Positions 17,230 to 25,432 of a stretch of DNA of 64,000 nt are shown here, piece after piece. Positions within the stretch are counted from its first letter, which is position 1. Each line of letters opens with the position of its first letter. Source of the stretch: JAOUEA01 sp963719165. GTDB lineage: Bacteria; Actinomycetota; UBA4738; HRBIN12. Below the pieces are notes generated by a model. The model made no database searches and was not told the origin of the DNA. It saw nothing but the letters and a program-made list of their open reading frames with translations. A program made the translations under genes and the position numbers. The stretch spans positions 1,116,001 to 1,180,000 of the forward strand of contig CAVRAV010000001.1 of assembly GCA_963719165.1 (NCBI GenBank). Reading direction: 5' to 3'.

Positions 17230-18326
17230 CAGCGTGCCTCGGCGCCGCCCTCGGCGAGCTGTTGGGCGCGCTCGGCGGCGTTCAGGCGATCCGCGAACTC
17301 GTCGAGGCCCTCGCCGCCGGCCAGGACGTCCTGCATGCGATGGGACGTGAACCTGATCCGATGGTCCGTGATGCGCCCGTCGGGGAAGTTGTAGGTCCGG
17401 ATCTTCTCCGAGCGGTCTCCCGTGCCCAGCTGGGAGCGGCGCGCGGCGGCCTCCTTGGCCTGCGCCTCGTCCAGGGCCTTCTGCAGGAGACGCGCGCGCA
17501 GGTAGCGCATCGCCTTCTCCCGGTTCTGCAGTTGCGAACGCTCTTCTTGGCACTCGACCTTGATGCCGGACGGTTTGTGGACGATGCGCACGGCGGAGTC
17601 CGTGGTGTTCACCGACTGGCCGCCCGGCCCCGACGAGCGATAGACCTGGATCTCCAGATCCTCCGGGCGGAGCTCGACGTCCACGTCCTCCGCGGTGACG
17701 AGGACCGCGACCGTCGCGGTCGATGTGTGGACGCGGCCCTGAGATTCGGTGACCGGCACGCGCTGGACGCGATGCACGCCGGACTCGTGCTTCATGACCC
17801 GGTGCGCATCCTTCCCCCGGACCTCCAAGACGACCTCCTTGAAGCCCCCGAGCTCGGACGGCGAAGCGGACAGCGCCTCCGTCTTCCAGCGGTGCCGCTC
17901 CGCCAGGCGCTCATACATCTCCCGCAACTCCCCGGCCCACAACGCGGCCTCCTGGCCGCCGGCCCCCGCCCGGATCTCCACGATGAGGTCCTTGCCGTCG
18001 TCGGGGTCCTTCGGGGTGAGCAGGAGCTCGAGGCGCGCCCGAAGGCGCGAGGTTCGCTCCTGGGCACGTGCCGCTTCCTCCTTGAAGAACGCGGCCATCT
18101 CCGCGTCCTCCTCGGCGTCGGCGAGCTCAAGAGCGTCATCGGCGGCCCGCGCGGCCGCCCGATACTCGCGATACGGCGTGACGATCTCCTCCAGCTCCGA
18201 GAAGGCCTTGCCGAGGTCCTTCAGCCGCGTCGGGTCATTTCCCACGTCGGGCGAGGCCATCTCCGCCGAGACCGCCTCGTAGCGGATCTCGATCTCCTCC
18301 AGGCGCTCGTCCATCTCGGTGGCCAC
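17229..18326 (-). CDS. prfA: Peptide chain release factor 1
   Basis: Recognises UAA and UAG and triggers peptide release. 365 residues with the GGQ motif at 235-237 (SSGPGGQSVNTTDSAVR) and the RF1-type codon tripeptide P-x-T as PVT at 191-193 in RVPVTESQGRVHTS, distinguishing it from RF2 (SPF). N-terminal helical domain residues 1-100. Two possible ATG starts, at 18326 and 18314; the first is used. Its stop overlaps the prmC ATG (TGATG), coupling the factor to its own methyltransferase. Confidence 0.97.
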   Translation of the reverse strand: MATEMDERLEEIEIRYEAVSAEMASPDVGNDPTRLKDLGKAFSELEEIVTPYREYRAAARAADDALELADAEEDAEMAAFFKEEAARAQERTSRLRARLELLLTPKDPDDGKDLIVEIRAGAGGQEAALWAGELREMYERLAERHRWKTEALSASPSELGGFKEVVLEVRGKDAHRVMKHESGVHRVQRVPVTESQGRVHTSTATVAVLVTAEDVDVELRPEDLEIQVYRSSGPGGQSVNTTDSAVRIVHKPSGIKVECQEERSQLQNREKAMRYLRARLLQKALDEAQAKEAAARRSQLGTGDRSEKIRTYNFPDGRITDHRIRFTSHRMQDVLAGGEGLDEFADRLNAAERAQQLAEGGAEAR

Positions 18327-18389
18327 GGACCGATCATCTCAGCCGCGGATCCCGATCGTCCGAGGCGCTCGGGCGACGGGTCGGGTGGT

Positions 18390-19160
18390 TCAGTTGCCGG
18401 GACGGTCCTCCGCATCGAAGTCGAATTCGATCGAGGCGAGGTCGGGCAGATCCATCGAGTCGTCCTTGGCCACCCACAGGTCTTCGATGCCGAGGGAGTC
18501 GTCCTCCCCCTCTACTGCTGCGCCAGCGTCGTCCGCGCGTGCAGGGCTCTCTTCGCCCGCGGCGGCCTCCGCGTCCGCGATCGGTCCCGGCAACTCGGCG
18601 GCGTCGTCGATGACTACGTCGAGGTCCTTCGCGGCCGAGAGCAGGCGCGCCTGCATGGTCTGGAGCTGATCCGTCAGCTCCTGGCGCCGCGAGGCCAAGC
18701 CGCTGAGGGCCCGATCCGCCTCGGCGCGAGCTTCTGCCAGAAGCCGGTCGGCGTCCGCACGAGACTCCTCGGCCCGGGACTGCGCGTCCGTGCGGATGCG
18801 GTCGGCGTCGGCGCGCGCCTCGTCCAGGATGCGCGCGGATTCCTCCTTCGATTCGCTCACGACGCGTTGGGCCTCCTGGTCGGCGGTCCCGAGCAGTCCC
18901 GCGAATCGTTTGGCGAACGCCTCGTAAGGATCGACGGCGGGCGCCGAGTCGGGGGTAGGCTCGGACGCGGCGTTGCGCATCGCGTTCTTCGTGGCCGCGC
19001 GCTCGTCGCGGAGCTCCCCCTCCAACGCGTCGATGCGATCGGCGAGCGCGTAGAGGAAGTCGCTGACTTCGTCGGGGTCGTATCCCCGCCGGATCGAACC
19101 GAACTCCTTGCGACGGATCTGGTCGGATGTGGGGCTCGTGGGAAGGACAAGATCAGGCAT
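18390..19160 (-). CDS. DivIVA-domain coiled-coil protein
   Basis: 256-residue cytoplasmic protein. Residues ~12-45 (QIRRKEFGSIRRGYDPDEVS, DFLYALADRIDALEGEL) match the DivIVA N-terminal lipid-binding core; residues ~90-190 are a long coiled coil rich in A, D, E and R (repeats such as ADADRIR, ADADRLL, AEADRAL); the last 60 residues are acidic and low complexity. Proteins like this (Wag31 or SepIVA relatives) organise polar growth or septation, which is inferred here only from the domain. The ATG at 19160 overlaps the DUF1385 gene by 8 bases. Confidence 0.75.
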   Translation of the reverse strand: MPDLVLPTSPTSDQIRRKEFGSIRRGYDPDEVSDFLYALADRIDALEGELRDERAATKNAMRNAASEPTPDSAPAVDPYEAFAKRFAGLLGTADQEAQRVVSESKEESARILDEARADADRIRTDAQSRAEESRADADRLLAEARAEADRALSGLASRRQELTDQLQTMQARLLSAAKDLDVVIDDAAELPGPIADAEAAAGEESPARADDAGAAVEGEDDSLGIEDLWVAKDDSMDLPDLASIEFDFDAEDRPGN

Positions 19161-20181
19161 GGGGCGCCTCCGAGGTTCCGGTCGATGTGGCACCCATCTT
19201 CGGGTCGCCGGAGGGCGGATGCAACGACCCCGGCGAAGGCGAGCGTTCGTCCGGCCCCGCCGCCGGGACCGGATCGGGGATCGAACCCGTCACGTCCTCG
19301 CGCCGCAGCACCTCGTCGAACGAGGCGATCGCCACCTGGATCTGACCCGTGTCGGGCTCTCGGGTAGTGATGTGCTGCAGCCAGATGCCCGGTCGCATGA
19401 GCGCGCGCATCAAGGCGGCGTCGGGGAACCGCGCACCCAGCCGCAATGCCTCGTAGGCCAGCCCGGCGATGATCGGGATGGCGACGACCCTCGAGAGCAG
19501 GCGCCACGCCAGGCCGGGGGTCCCGAAGAGCGTGAACACGAAGATCGTCACGATCATCACGATGATCAGGAAGTTCGTGCCGCACCGCACGTGCTCCTTC
19601 GGGAACCGCCCGACGGCGCCGGGCTCCAGCGGCACGCGATGCTCGAAGGCGGCGATCGTCTTGTGCTCGGCGCCGTGGTACTGGAAGACGCGCTGCACCT
19701 CGGCGGAACGGCCGATGAGCCACAGGTAGCCCACGAAGAGGCCCACGCGGAAGACCCCCTCTGCTACCAAGACGGCCACCCCGTCGCCGAGCCGCCCTCC
19801 CACCCACGAGAACAACACGGTGGGGCCGAGGATGAACACCGCCGTGAACAGCAGCATGGCTACGCCCAGGGTGATGCCGATCTGCCGGGAGGAGAGCTGT
19901 TCGTCGTCATCCGTGGAACGGTCGGCGGCCACCATCATCGCGCGGACGCCGATCGCGAGGGACTGACCCAACACGATCACCCCCCGCACGAACGGCCGGC
20001 CGAGGAACGGATGACGACGCGCTGCCGAGTGGATCTCGTGCGACTCGACGTGGATGCCCCCGGCGGGCTCGCGCACCGCCACGGCCCAATGGTCGGCCCC
20101 ACGCATCATGACGCCCTCCATGACGGCTTGGCCGCCGTAGAGGTGATCGGCGGTGGGCTCCGCGGGAGCCGGATCCGTCAC
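19153..20181 (-). CDS. DUF1385 membrane protein
   Basis: 342-residue membrane protein carrying the DUF1385 hallmark YGGQAVMEGVMMRG near the N-terminus, followed by about four to five hydrophobic helices (for example IGITLGVAMLLFTAVFILGP and CGTNFLIIVMIVTIFVFTLF) and the conserved YHGAEHKTIAAFE segment. The last 60 residues are a polar tail. Function is unknown; the family is found next to rpmE and prfA in many Gram-positive bacteria, as here. It starts 3 bp after the rpmE stop. Confidence 0.9.
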   Translation of the reverse strand: MTDPAPAEPTADHLYGGQAVMEGVMMRGADHWAVAVREPAGGIHVESHEIHSAARRHPFLGRPFVRGVIVLGQSLAIGVRAMMVAADRSTDDDEQLSSRQIGITLGVAMLLFTAVFILGPTVLFSWVGGRLGDGVAVLVAEGVFRVGLFVGYLWLIGRSAEVQRVFQYHGAEHKTIAAFEHRVPLEPGAVGRFPKEHVRCGTNFLIIVMIVTIFVFTLFGTPGLAWRLLSRVVAIPIIAGLAYEALRLGARFPDAALMRALMRPGIWLQHITTREPDTGQIQVAIASFDEVLRREDVTGSIPDPVPAAGPDERSPSPGSLHPPSGDPKMGATSTGTSEAPHA

Positions 20182-20184
20182 GGG

Positions 20185-20412
20185 CTAGGACTTCGCGGCC
20201 TGCTGCGCCTGCTTCGTCTTCTCGTAGCGGCGCTGGAACCGCTCGACGCGACCTCCCGTGTCCACGAGCTTCTGCTTGCCCGTATAGAAAGGGTGGCAGT
20301 TCGAGCAGATGTCGGCGCGGATCTCGCTCACCGTCGAGCGTGTTTGGAACGTGTTGCCGCACGAACAGTGAACCGACGCGATCTGGTAATCGGGGTGGAT
20401 CCCTGGCTTCAT
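20185..20412 (-). CDS. rpmE: 50S ribosomal protein L31, zinc-binding form
   Basis: 75-residue large-subunit protein. Four cysteines C16, C18, C36 and C39 (HCSCGNTF and DICSNCHPFYTG) mark the zinc-binding C+ form. Normal start MKPGIHPDYQ. A ribosome site AAGGAG lies about 9 nt before the ATG. A C-minus paralogue, used under zinc starvation, is not in this window. The tail after residue 60 is slightly extended and Lys/Gln/Ala rich. Confidence 0.97.
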   Translation of the reverse strand: MKPGIHPDYQIASVHCSCGNTFQTRSTVSEIRADICSNCHPFYTGKQKLVDTGGRVERFQRRYEKTKQAQQAAKS

Positions 20413-20446
20413 GGCTCGATGCTCCTTGGGGTGAGGCTTCTCAAGG

Positions 20447-20468
20447 GTAACCCGGCGCGGGTTCCCTC
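20447..20468 (-). other. Imperfect hairpin in the rho-rpmE gap
   Basis: GGGTAACCC and GGGTTCCC flank GGCGC in the 112-bp gap between rho and rpmE. With one bulge it could pair. It contains TACCCT on the minus strand, a possible -10 for rpmE, so promoter and structure readings compete. Confidence 0.25.
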
Positions 20469-20524
20469 GCTCATCTGCTTCAACGGGTCCGTATTCCGGG
20501 CGTGGTGGGGTCAGCCTCGATGGC

Positions 20525-22420
20525 TCAGCTCCCGGACGGGGCCTTCGCGATCTCCTTGAGGAACTGCTCGTTGGACTTGGTGGCGCGGATCTTGTCCGTG
20601 AGGAGCTCCAACGCGGCGCCCGGCTCCAAGGCGTGGAGCACGCGGCGCAGCTTGATCACCAACGCGAGCTCCTCGGGCGCGAGGAGCAGCTCCTCCTTGC
20701 GGGTGCTCGAGGCATCGACGTTGATGGCGGGGAACAGCCGCTTCTCCGCGAGCGAGCGATCGAGGCGGATCTCCATGTTGCCCGTGCCCTTGAACTCTTC
20801 GAAGATCCCGTCGTCCATCCGCGAGCCGGTCTCCACGAGCGCGCTCGCGATGATGGTGATCGAGCCGCCCTCCTCGATGTTGCGAGCCGCGCCGAAGAAC
20901 CGGCGAGGCGGGTAAAGCGCTGCGGAGTCGATGCCGCCGGTGAGGATCTTCCCCGACGTGGGCATGGAGAGGTTGTAGGCCCTGGCGAGCCGCGTCATCG
21001 AGTCGAGGATGATCACGACATCCTGCCCCTGCTCGGCGAGGCGTTTCGAGCGCTCCAGCACCAGCTCCGTCACCTGCACGTGCTGATCCGTGGGCTTGTC
21101 GAACGTCGAGTACACCACCTCGGCCGCCGTGACGGTCCGCTGCCAGTCCGTGACCTCCTCGGGGCGCTCGTCGACGAGCAGCACGATGAGGTGCACCTCC
21201 GGGTTCGAGGCCAGGATGCCGTTGGCGATCTGCTTGAGGATCGTCGTCTTCCCAGCCTTGGGCGGGGACACGACCATCCCGCGCTGTCCCTTCCCGATGG
21301 GCGAGATCATGTCGATGATCCGCTCGGACACGGCCTGGGGGCCGCCCTCGAGACGGAACCGCTCTTGCGGGAACAGCGGCGTGAGCTTGTCGAAGTTGCG
21401 GCGTTCCCGCGAGGCCTCGGGCTCGAGACCGTTCACGGTCTCGGCGTCCAGCAGGGCTGCGTACTTCTCGGTGTCGCGGGCACGTCGGACCTTCCCCGTG
21501 AGTACGTCCCCCTTCCGCAGGCCCATCTTGCGGACCTGCGAGAGCGACACGTAGGCATCCTCGGGGCCCGGCGTGTAGCCCGTCGTCCGCAGGAACCCGT
21601 AGCCATCGGGAAGCAGGTCGAGGATCCCCGAGACCACGGGGGCGTTCGCGACCTCCTCGGCGCGCTCCTGCTCCTCGCGTTGGCGGCGCTCCTCGCGCTG
21701 GCGGCGCCGGTCCTCGCGGCTGGGACGCTGACGGCGACCGTCTGGGTCCTGGTTGCGATCTCGGTTCTGGTCTCCCCCGCGGTTCTGATTGCGGTCGCGA
21801 CCCTGGTTGCGTCCCTGATCCCGTCCCTGATTGCGGTCGTCGCGACCCCTGCCCTGACCCTGGCCCTGACCTTGGCCCTGACCTTGGCCCTGACCTTGGC
21901 CCTGGCCTTGGCCCTGACCCTGGCCCTGGCCGCGGTCACGGTCCTGGTTGCGATCGGGTTGCCCGCCTCGATCTTGGGTACGGTCCGACTCCCGGCCGCG
22001 GTCCTGGCTGCGATCGCGATCGGCCCGCTCGAGCGACGTCGCGTCCGCGGAGCCGGAGGCCTCGCGTGAGGCCGTATCGTCCCCGTCGGCCGCGGTCTCG
22101 AGCCCCTTGTCGGCCTCCCCGTCGTCGTTGCCTGCGGAGGCGCTCGGCACTGCGGACTCCTCGATGGTCTCCTGCGGATCGCCGTCTCGCCCCCGGTCGC
22201 CGTTGGACCGGCGGGCTCGCGGCGCTTTCGCGGGCGTCTCCTCGCCGACGGCGCCGCCGTGGCCGTTGCCCGCTCCGGCGCCGCCCTTGGCCACGATCGC
22301 GTCGATCAGGCCGGACTTGCGCAGCTTCTGGGTTCCCTCGATGCCCAAGTCCTGGGCGATCCGTTGCAGCTCGGGGATGAGCTTCCCCTCGAGGGCGCTG
22401 CGGTCCGTGATGGTCTCCAT
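20525..22420 (-). CDS. rho: Transcription termination factor Rho with long disordered insert
   Basis: Hexameric RNA helicase that terminates transcription. 631 residues. N-terminal Rho domain (LIPELQRIAQDLGIEGTQKL), then ~200 residues of low complexity rich in R, D, N, Q and G between ~60 and 260, including about 13 Gly-Gln repeats (residues ~163-190), then the RNA-binding CSD (GILDLLPDGYGFLR) and the ATPase domain with Walker A PPKAGKT (386-392), LLVDERPEEVTDW, and the Q and R loops. High-GC Gram-positive Rho often has an arginine-rich insert; the pure Gly-Gln run is unusual. Starts 4 bp after the transaldolase gene. Confidence 0.97.
   Translation of the reverse strand: METITDRSALEGKLIPELQRIAQDLGIEGTQKLRKSGLIDAIVAKGGAGAGNGHGGAVGEETPAKAPRARRSNGDRGRDGDPQETIEESAVPSASAGNDDGEADKGLETAADGDDTASREASGSADATSLERADRDRSQDRGRESDRTQDRGGQPDRNQDRDRGQGQGQGQGQGQGQGQGQGQGQGQGQGRGRDDRNQGRDQGRNQGRDRNQNRGGDQNRDRNQDPDGRRQRPSREDRRRQREERRQREEQERAEEVANAPVVSGILDLLPDGYGFLRTTGYTPGPEDAYVSLSQVRKMGLRKGDVLTGKVRRARDTEKYAALLDAETVNGLEPEASRERRNFDKLTPLFPQERFRLEGGPQAVSERIIDMISPIGKGQRGMVVSPPKAGKTTILKQIANGILASNPEVHLIVLLVDERPEEVTDWQRTVTAAEVVYSTFDKPTDQHVQVTELVLERSKRLAEQGQDVVIILDSMTRLARAYNLSMPTSGKILTGGIDSAALYPPRRFFGAARNIEEGGSITIIASALVETGSRMDDGIFEEFKGTGNMEIRLDRSLAEKRLFPAINVDASSTRKEELLLAPEELALVIKLRRVLHALEPGAALELLTDKIRATKSNEQFLKEIAKAPSGS
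21850..21932. repeat. Tandem hexamer/dodecamer repeat inside rho
   Basis: About 13 copies of a 6-base unit, alternating GGC/GGT with CAG/CAA on the coding strand, encode the Gly-Gln run of Rho. The near-identical copies make replication slippage and assembly collapse likely, so the copy number should be treated as approximate. Confidence 0.85.
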
Positions 22421-22424
22421 GAGG

Positions 22425-23087
22425 CTATGCCTCTCCCTTCAGATCGGTCTGAAGCGTGTTCCAGTCGGCCAGGAACTTCTCGAGGCCGCTTTCGGTCAGC
22501 GGATGCTTCACGAGCTTCGCGAAGACGTCGTAAGGCATCGTGGCGATGTTCGCGCCGGCGAGGGCCGACTCCACGACGTGCATGGGGTGGCGCAGCGAGG
22601 CGGCCAACACGTTGGTCTGATACCCCTGCACCTCGTAGAGGTCGCAGATGGTACGGAGCATCCCCATGCCGTCACCGGCGACGTCGTCCAGCCTACCGAG
22701 GAACGGCGACACGATGTAGGCGCCGATCTCGGCGGCGAGGATCGCCTGTGCCGGGGAGAACACCAGGGTGACGTTGATCCGGATGTCCTCGGCGGTAAGA
22801 CGCTTGCCCGCCGCGAGGCCGTTGGCCGTCATGGGGACCTTCACTACGGCGTTCGGCGCTTTGGCGGCGAGCTTGAGGCCCTCGTCGTACATCGCATCCG
22901 CCTCCAGGGACGTGGTCTCCAGGGAGATGTCCCCCGGGACCGTGTCCAGGATCTCCTGCCACACGAGGTCGGGGTCCTGGCCCTCCTTCGCGACGAGCGA
23001 GGGGTTCGTCGTCACGCCGGAGAGCACGCCCCAGCGGTTGATCTCGCGGATCTCTTCGATGTCGGCGGTGTCCAGGAAGAGTTTCAT
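22425..23087 (-). CDS. tal: Transaldolase, small (TalC / fructose-6-phosphate aldolase) subfamily
   Basis: 220-residue single-domain class I aldolase of the pentose phosphate pathway, much shorter than TalB-type enzymes. Begins MKLFLDTADIEEIREINRWG; the Schiff-base lysine is K83 in VVKVPMT; later FSPAQAILAAEIGAYIVSPF and GRLDD, typical for the small subfamily. Whether the reaction is transaldolase or fructose-6-phosphate aldolase cannot be settled by eye. ATG at 23087 overlaps the stop of the upstream 2-phosphoglycerate kinase (ATGA), an unusual partner. Confidence 0.92.
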   Translation of the reverse strand: MKLFLDTADIEEIREINRWGVLSGVTTNPSLVAKEGQDPDLVWQEILDTVPGDISLETTSLEADAMYDEGLKLAAKAPNAVVKVPMTANGLAAGKRLTAEDIRINVTLVFSPAQAILAAEIGAYIVSPFLGRLDDVAGDGMGMLRTICDLYEVQGYQTNVLAASLRHPMHVVESALAGANIATMPYDVFAKLVKHPLTESGLEKFLADWNTLQTDLKGEA

Positions 23088-24052
23088 GCCGGTTTCCTTC
23101 CGTGCTCGGGGGCGGCCTGCGCCTCGGCGGTCAATTCGCCGGCGCGGAGCGTGGCTCGTTCCATGACGAGGTCGATGACCGCTGCGATGGACTGGTCGAA
23201 GCTGTAGTTCGGGATCATGGGAACCCCGTGCGACAGCGCCTGGCTCTTGGTCCAGCGTTGCAGCCTTCGGATGTTCTCGAACCCCTCGAGGTAGCGGCGA
23301 GCCGGCCGGGAGGCGATGGCGTCCTCGCGAGCCGCGAAATGGTTCATGTGGCGATCCTCGTCCTCGACGCCGATCAGGAACGGGACCGCCACGATGCGGT
23401 CGCCGTAGGACTCGAGATCGAAGAACCCCGGGACCACGTGCGCCCCCTCGATCACGATGCTGGTGCCCTCCATGGCGGCCCGCTCGATCAGGGCGTTGAT
23501 CCCCACCGATACCGCCGCGGTCTGTTCGCGGAACCCCAGGATCAACGCGTCGGCGGACTTGGACGGAGGCTCCCGCAGCGCCGAATCGGCCTGGAACGAC
23601 GACGTGTGCAGCGTGGGCATCAGCTCGGGGGAGAGCATCGATCGCATCACCTCGCGGATCGCGTCCGTGGCCACGACCCGCACGATCCCGAGGCGAGCCG
23701 CGAGCTGCGTCGCGATCGTGGACTTGCCGACGCCGGTGGCACCTCCGATCAAGATCACGAGCGGGACGTCCAGGTTCTCGACCTCGCGCCACCGCAGGAA
23801 GTTCTTGGCGTAGCGGTCGCCGTGCAGCTCAGTGATGACCGCCAGTGCCACGGTGGACAGCTCCTCGCTGGTGAGCGCGGAACGTCCCTGTGCACGCAAC
23901 CGGTCCTCGACGGCCTCGGCCACCTGATAAGCCCGATAGGGCGAGAGCCCCGTCACCATGACCTGGGAGGCAAGGAGCCCTTTCGAGAAGGGCAGGCCGG
24001 GCTCCCGGTCGGAGATGACGATGTGCGGCTCTTTGGGTTCCCTCTGATTCAC
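23084..24052 (-). CDS. 2-phosphoglycerate kinase
   Basis: 322-residue kinase of the 2PGK family, which phosphorylates 2-phosphoglycerate to 2,3-diphosphoglycerate. An N-terminal ATP-cone-like region (GLPFSKGLLASQVMVTGLSP, RAYQVAEAVEDRLRAQG, ~19-57) precedes the P-loop domain with GGATGVGKST at 103-112 and VIEGAHVVPGFF near 200-211. This domain order is that of the archaeal enzyme. GTG at 24052 overlaps the cpgS stop (GTGA), and its own stop overlaps tal. Placing it directly after cyclic-2,3-DPG synthetase strongly supports the assignment. Bacterial members may act on another phospho-acid. Confidence 0.85.
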   Translation of the reverse strand: MNQREPKEPHIVISDREPGLPFSKGLLASQVMVTGLSPYRAYQVAEAVEDRLRAQGRSALTSEELSTVALAVITELHGDRYAKNFLRWREVENLDVPLVILIGGATGVGKSTIATQLAARLGIVRVVATDAIREVMRSMLSPELMPTLHTSSFQADSALREPPSKSADALILGFREQTAAVSVGINALIERAAMEGTSIVIEGAHVVPGFFDLESYGDRIVAVPFLIGVEDEDRHMNHFAAREDAIASRPARRYLEGFENIRRLQRWTKSQALSHGVPMIPNYSFDQSIAAVIDLVMERATLRAGELTAEAQAAPEHGRKPA

Positions 24053-25396
24053 CGTCTGCCTCGTTCCAACGAACGATCGATGACTTCCCCGAACGCGGTG
24101 TCGAGATCCCGCGACCCCTCCACCACCACGGCCCGGTTGTCCACGAACACGACCTCCGCCCCCCGAGCCCGGGCCCGCGCGACGCCGACGTCGACGGCGG
24201 CGGCCTTCAGCTCCGTGAGGAGGACGTCGTAGGGCTCCGCCGCATCGAGATCCTCCGCGAGTCCCGCCCTGTCGGCCAGTCGGGCGCTCCACCCCACCAC
24301 GGTGCATCCGTGGGCGGCCGAGGTGCTCGACCTGCGTCGCGGCCGCCGCCCGGGGCGCCGTGGTGATGAAGAACGCCCGCCGGTTCCCTACGTCCGCCAA
24401 CGGGACCGGGACGAAATCGGTAAGGACGTACCGGTCATCGCCGAGGTAGCGCCGGAGGTGGGGACGGAGTGCGGAGAGATTCTCGAGCCCAGCGACTGGG
24501 CTACTCACCATGGTAACAACGGCGAGGTCCGACAACAAGAGCCGGAACGGGCCCAGGTAGCCGCCCAGGTATTCGGCGGGCGCGGAGGCCGGCACCACCA
24601 AGACGCCCGCATCCCACGGGATGGGCGGCACGGCCGACCCGCTCCCCTCCATGATCACGAGGCCCGCGCCGCGCGCCACGGCCATCTCCGCGGCCTCACG
24701 CATGTTGGTGGCGTAGGGGGCGCCCGCGAGCCCACCGGCCGCCCGGCGCGCGCCGATCGTGCTCACCCCCGTGGTCAGCGCGTCCTCCAGGTAGTCGCTG
24801 GCCGCGTGCTCGCCCGCCTCCACCAGTTCCACGAGCCTGCCCAGATCCACGCTCCCCGCCTCGGCGATCTGCGGTTCGGCGGGGCCGCCGCGACCCATGG
24901 CGACCACGATGGGGTCGAGTCCGCGGCGGGCCGCCACCCGCGCCAACTCCCCGCCGATGGCGGTCTTCCCGGTGCGCTTGCCGGTGCCGATCACGGCGAT
25001 CGTGGGCGCCGCCAGGCGTGGACCGACGATCGGCGGATCGAGGCGGAAGTCCGCCCCCAGGTACGGGAGGCCCCGAACGAGGGTCACGGCCGCCAGCTCC
25101 ATGCGCTCGCGGTATCCCACCACGGGCTCGTCGGACAGGTCGAGGACGACCTCGGGCCCGAACGCATCGATCGCCCCGGCGAGCGACGCCATGCGGTCGG
25201 GACCCGCGATCCGCGTCGGCAGACCCAGCTCGGGAGCCGCGCCGGGATCGATCTTCTCGGAGCCGCCCACGAGGAGCGCTCCGACGACCTCGTGGCCCCG
25301 GGCGCGCGCGCTTGCGATCCCCCAGCGCGTGACGGGCGGGTAGTGTTCGCCGTCGACCAACACGAGCGTGCGCACCGACTGAGGACCCCCTCTCAT
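24049..25396 (-). pseudogene. cpgS: Cyclic 2,3-diphosphoglycerate synthetase, one frameshift near the 3' end
   Basis: Archaeal-type enzyme that closes 2,3-DPG into cyclic 2,3-DPG with ATP. From ATG 25396 the frame gives MRGGPQSVRTLVLVDGEHYP, a P-loop GTGKRTGKT at 137-145, then MGRGGPAEPQ, and VIMEGSGSAVPPIPWDA. It is continuous to about 24322 (FITTAPRAAAATQVEHL). The remaining ~85 residues (HGCTVVGWSARLADRAGLA, ending DLDTAFGEVIDRSLERGRR) are in another frame; one extra G, or two missing bases, at about 24316-24322 explains this. Without correction the first frame runs on into the kinase gene. Both parts look functional, so a sequence error is favoured. AAGG about 7 nt before the ATG is a possible ribosome site. 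Confidence 0.82.
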
Positions 25397-25432
25397 CGAC
25401 GTACCTTGTGGCGGAACGGCTTCGGGGCCGTG

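Noticed and set aside
21850..21932. CRISPR-like short repeats
   Set aside because: The units are contiguous without spacers and lie in a coding region.
21719..22069. Leu-Ala-Thr repeat protein on the plus strand opposite rho
   Set aside because: It is the complement of the Gly-Gln repeat of Rho, with no start signal or other support.
23084..25396. Natural fusion of cyclic-DPG synthetase with 2-phosphoglycerate kinase (770 codons in one frame)
   Set aside because: The joining segment is the out-of-frame C-terminus of the synthetase; the correct C-terminus is found in another frame ending exactly at the kinase GTG, so a frameshift explains the apparent fusion.
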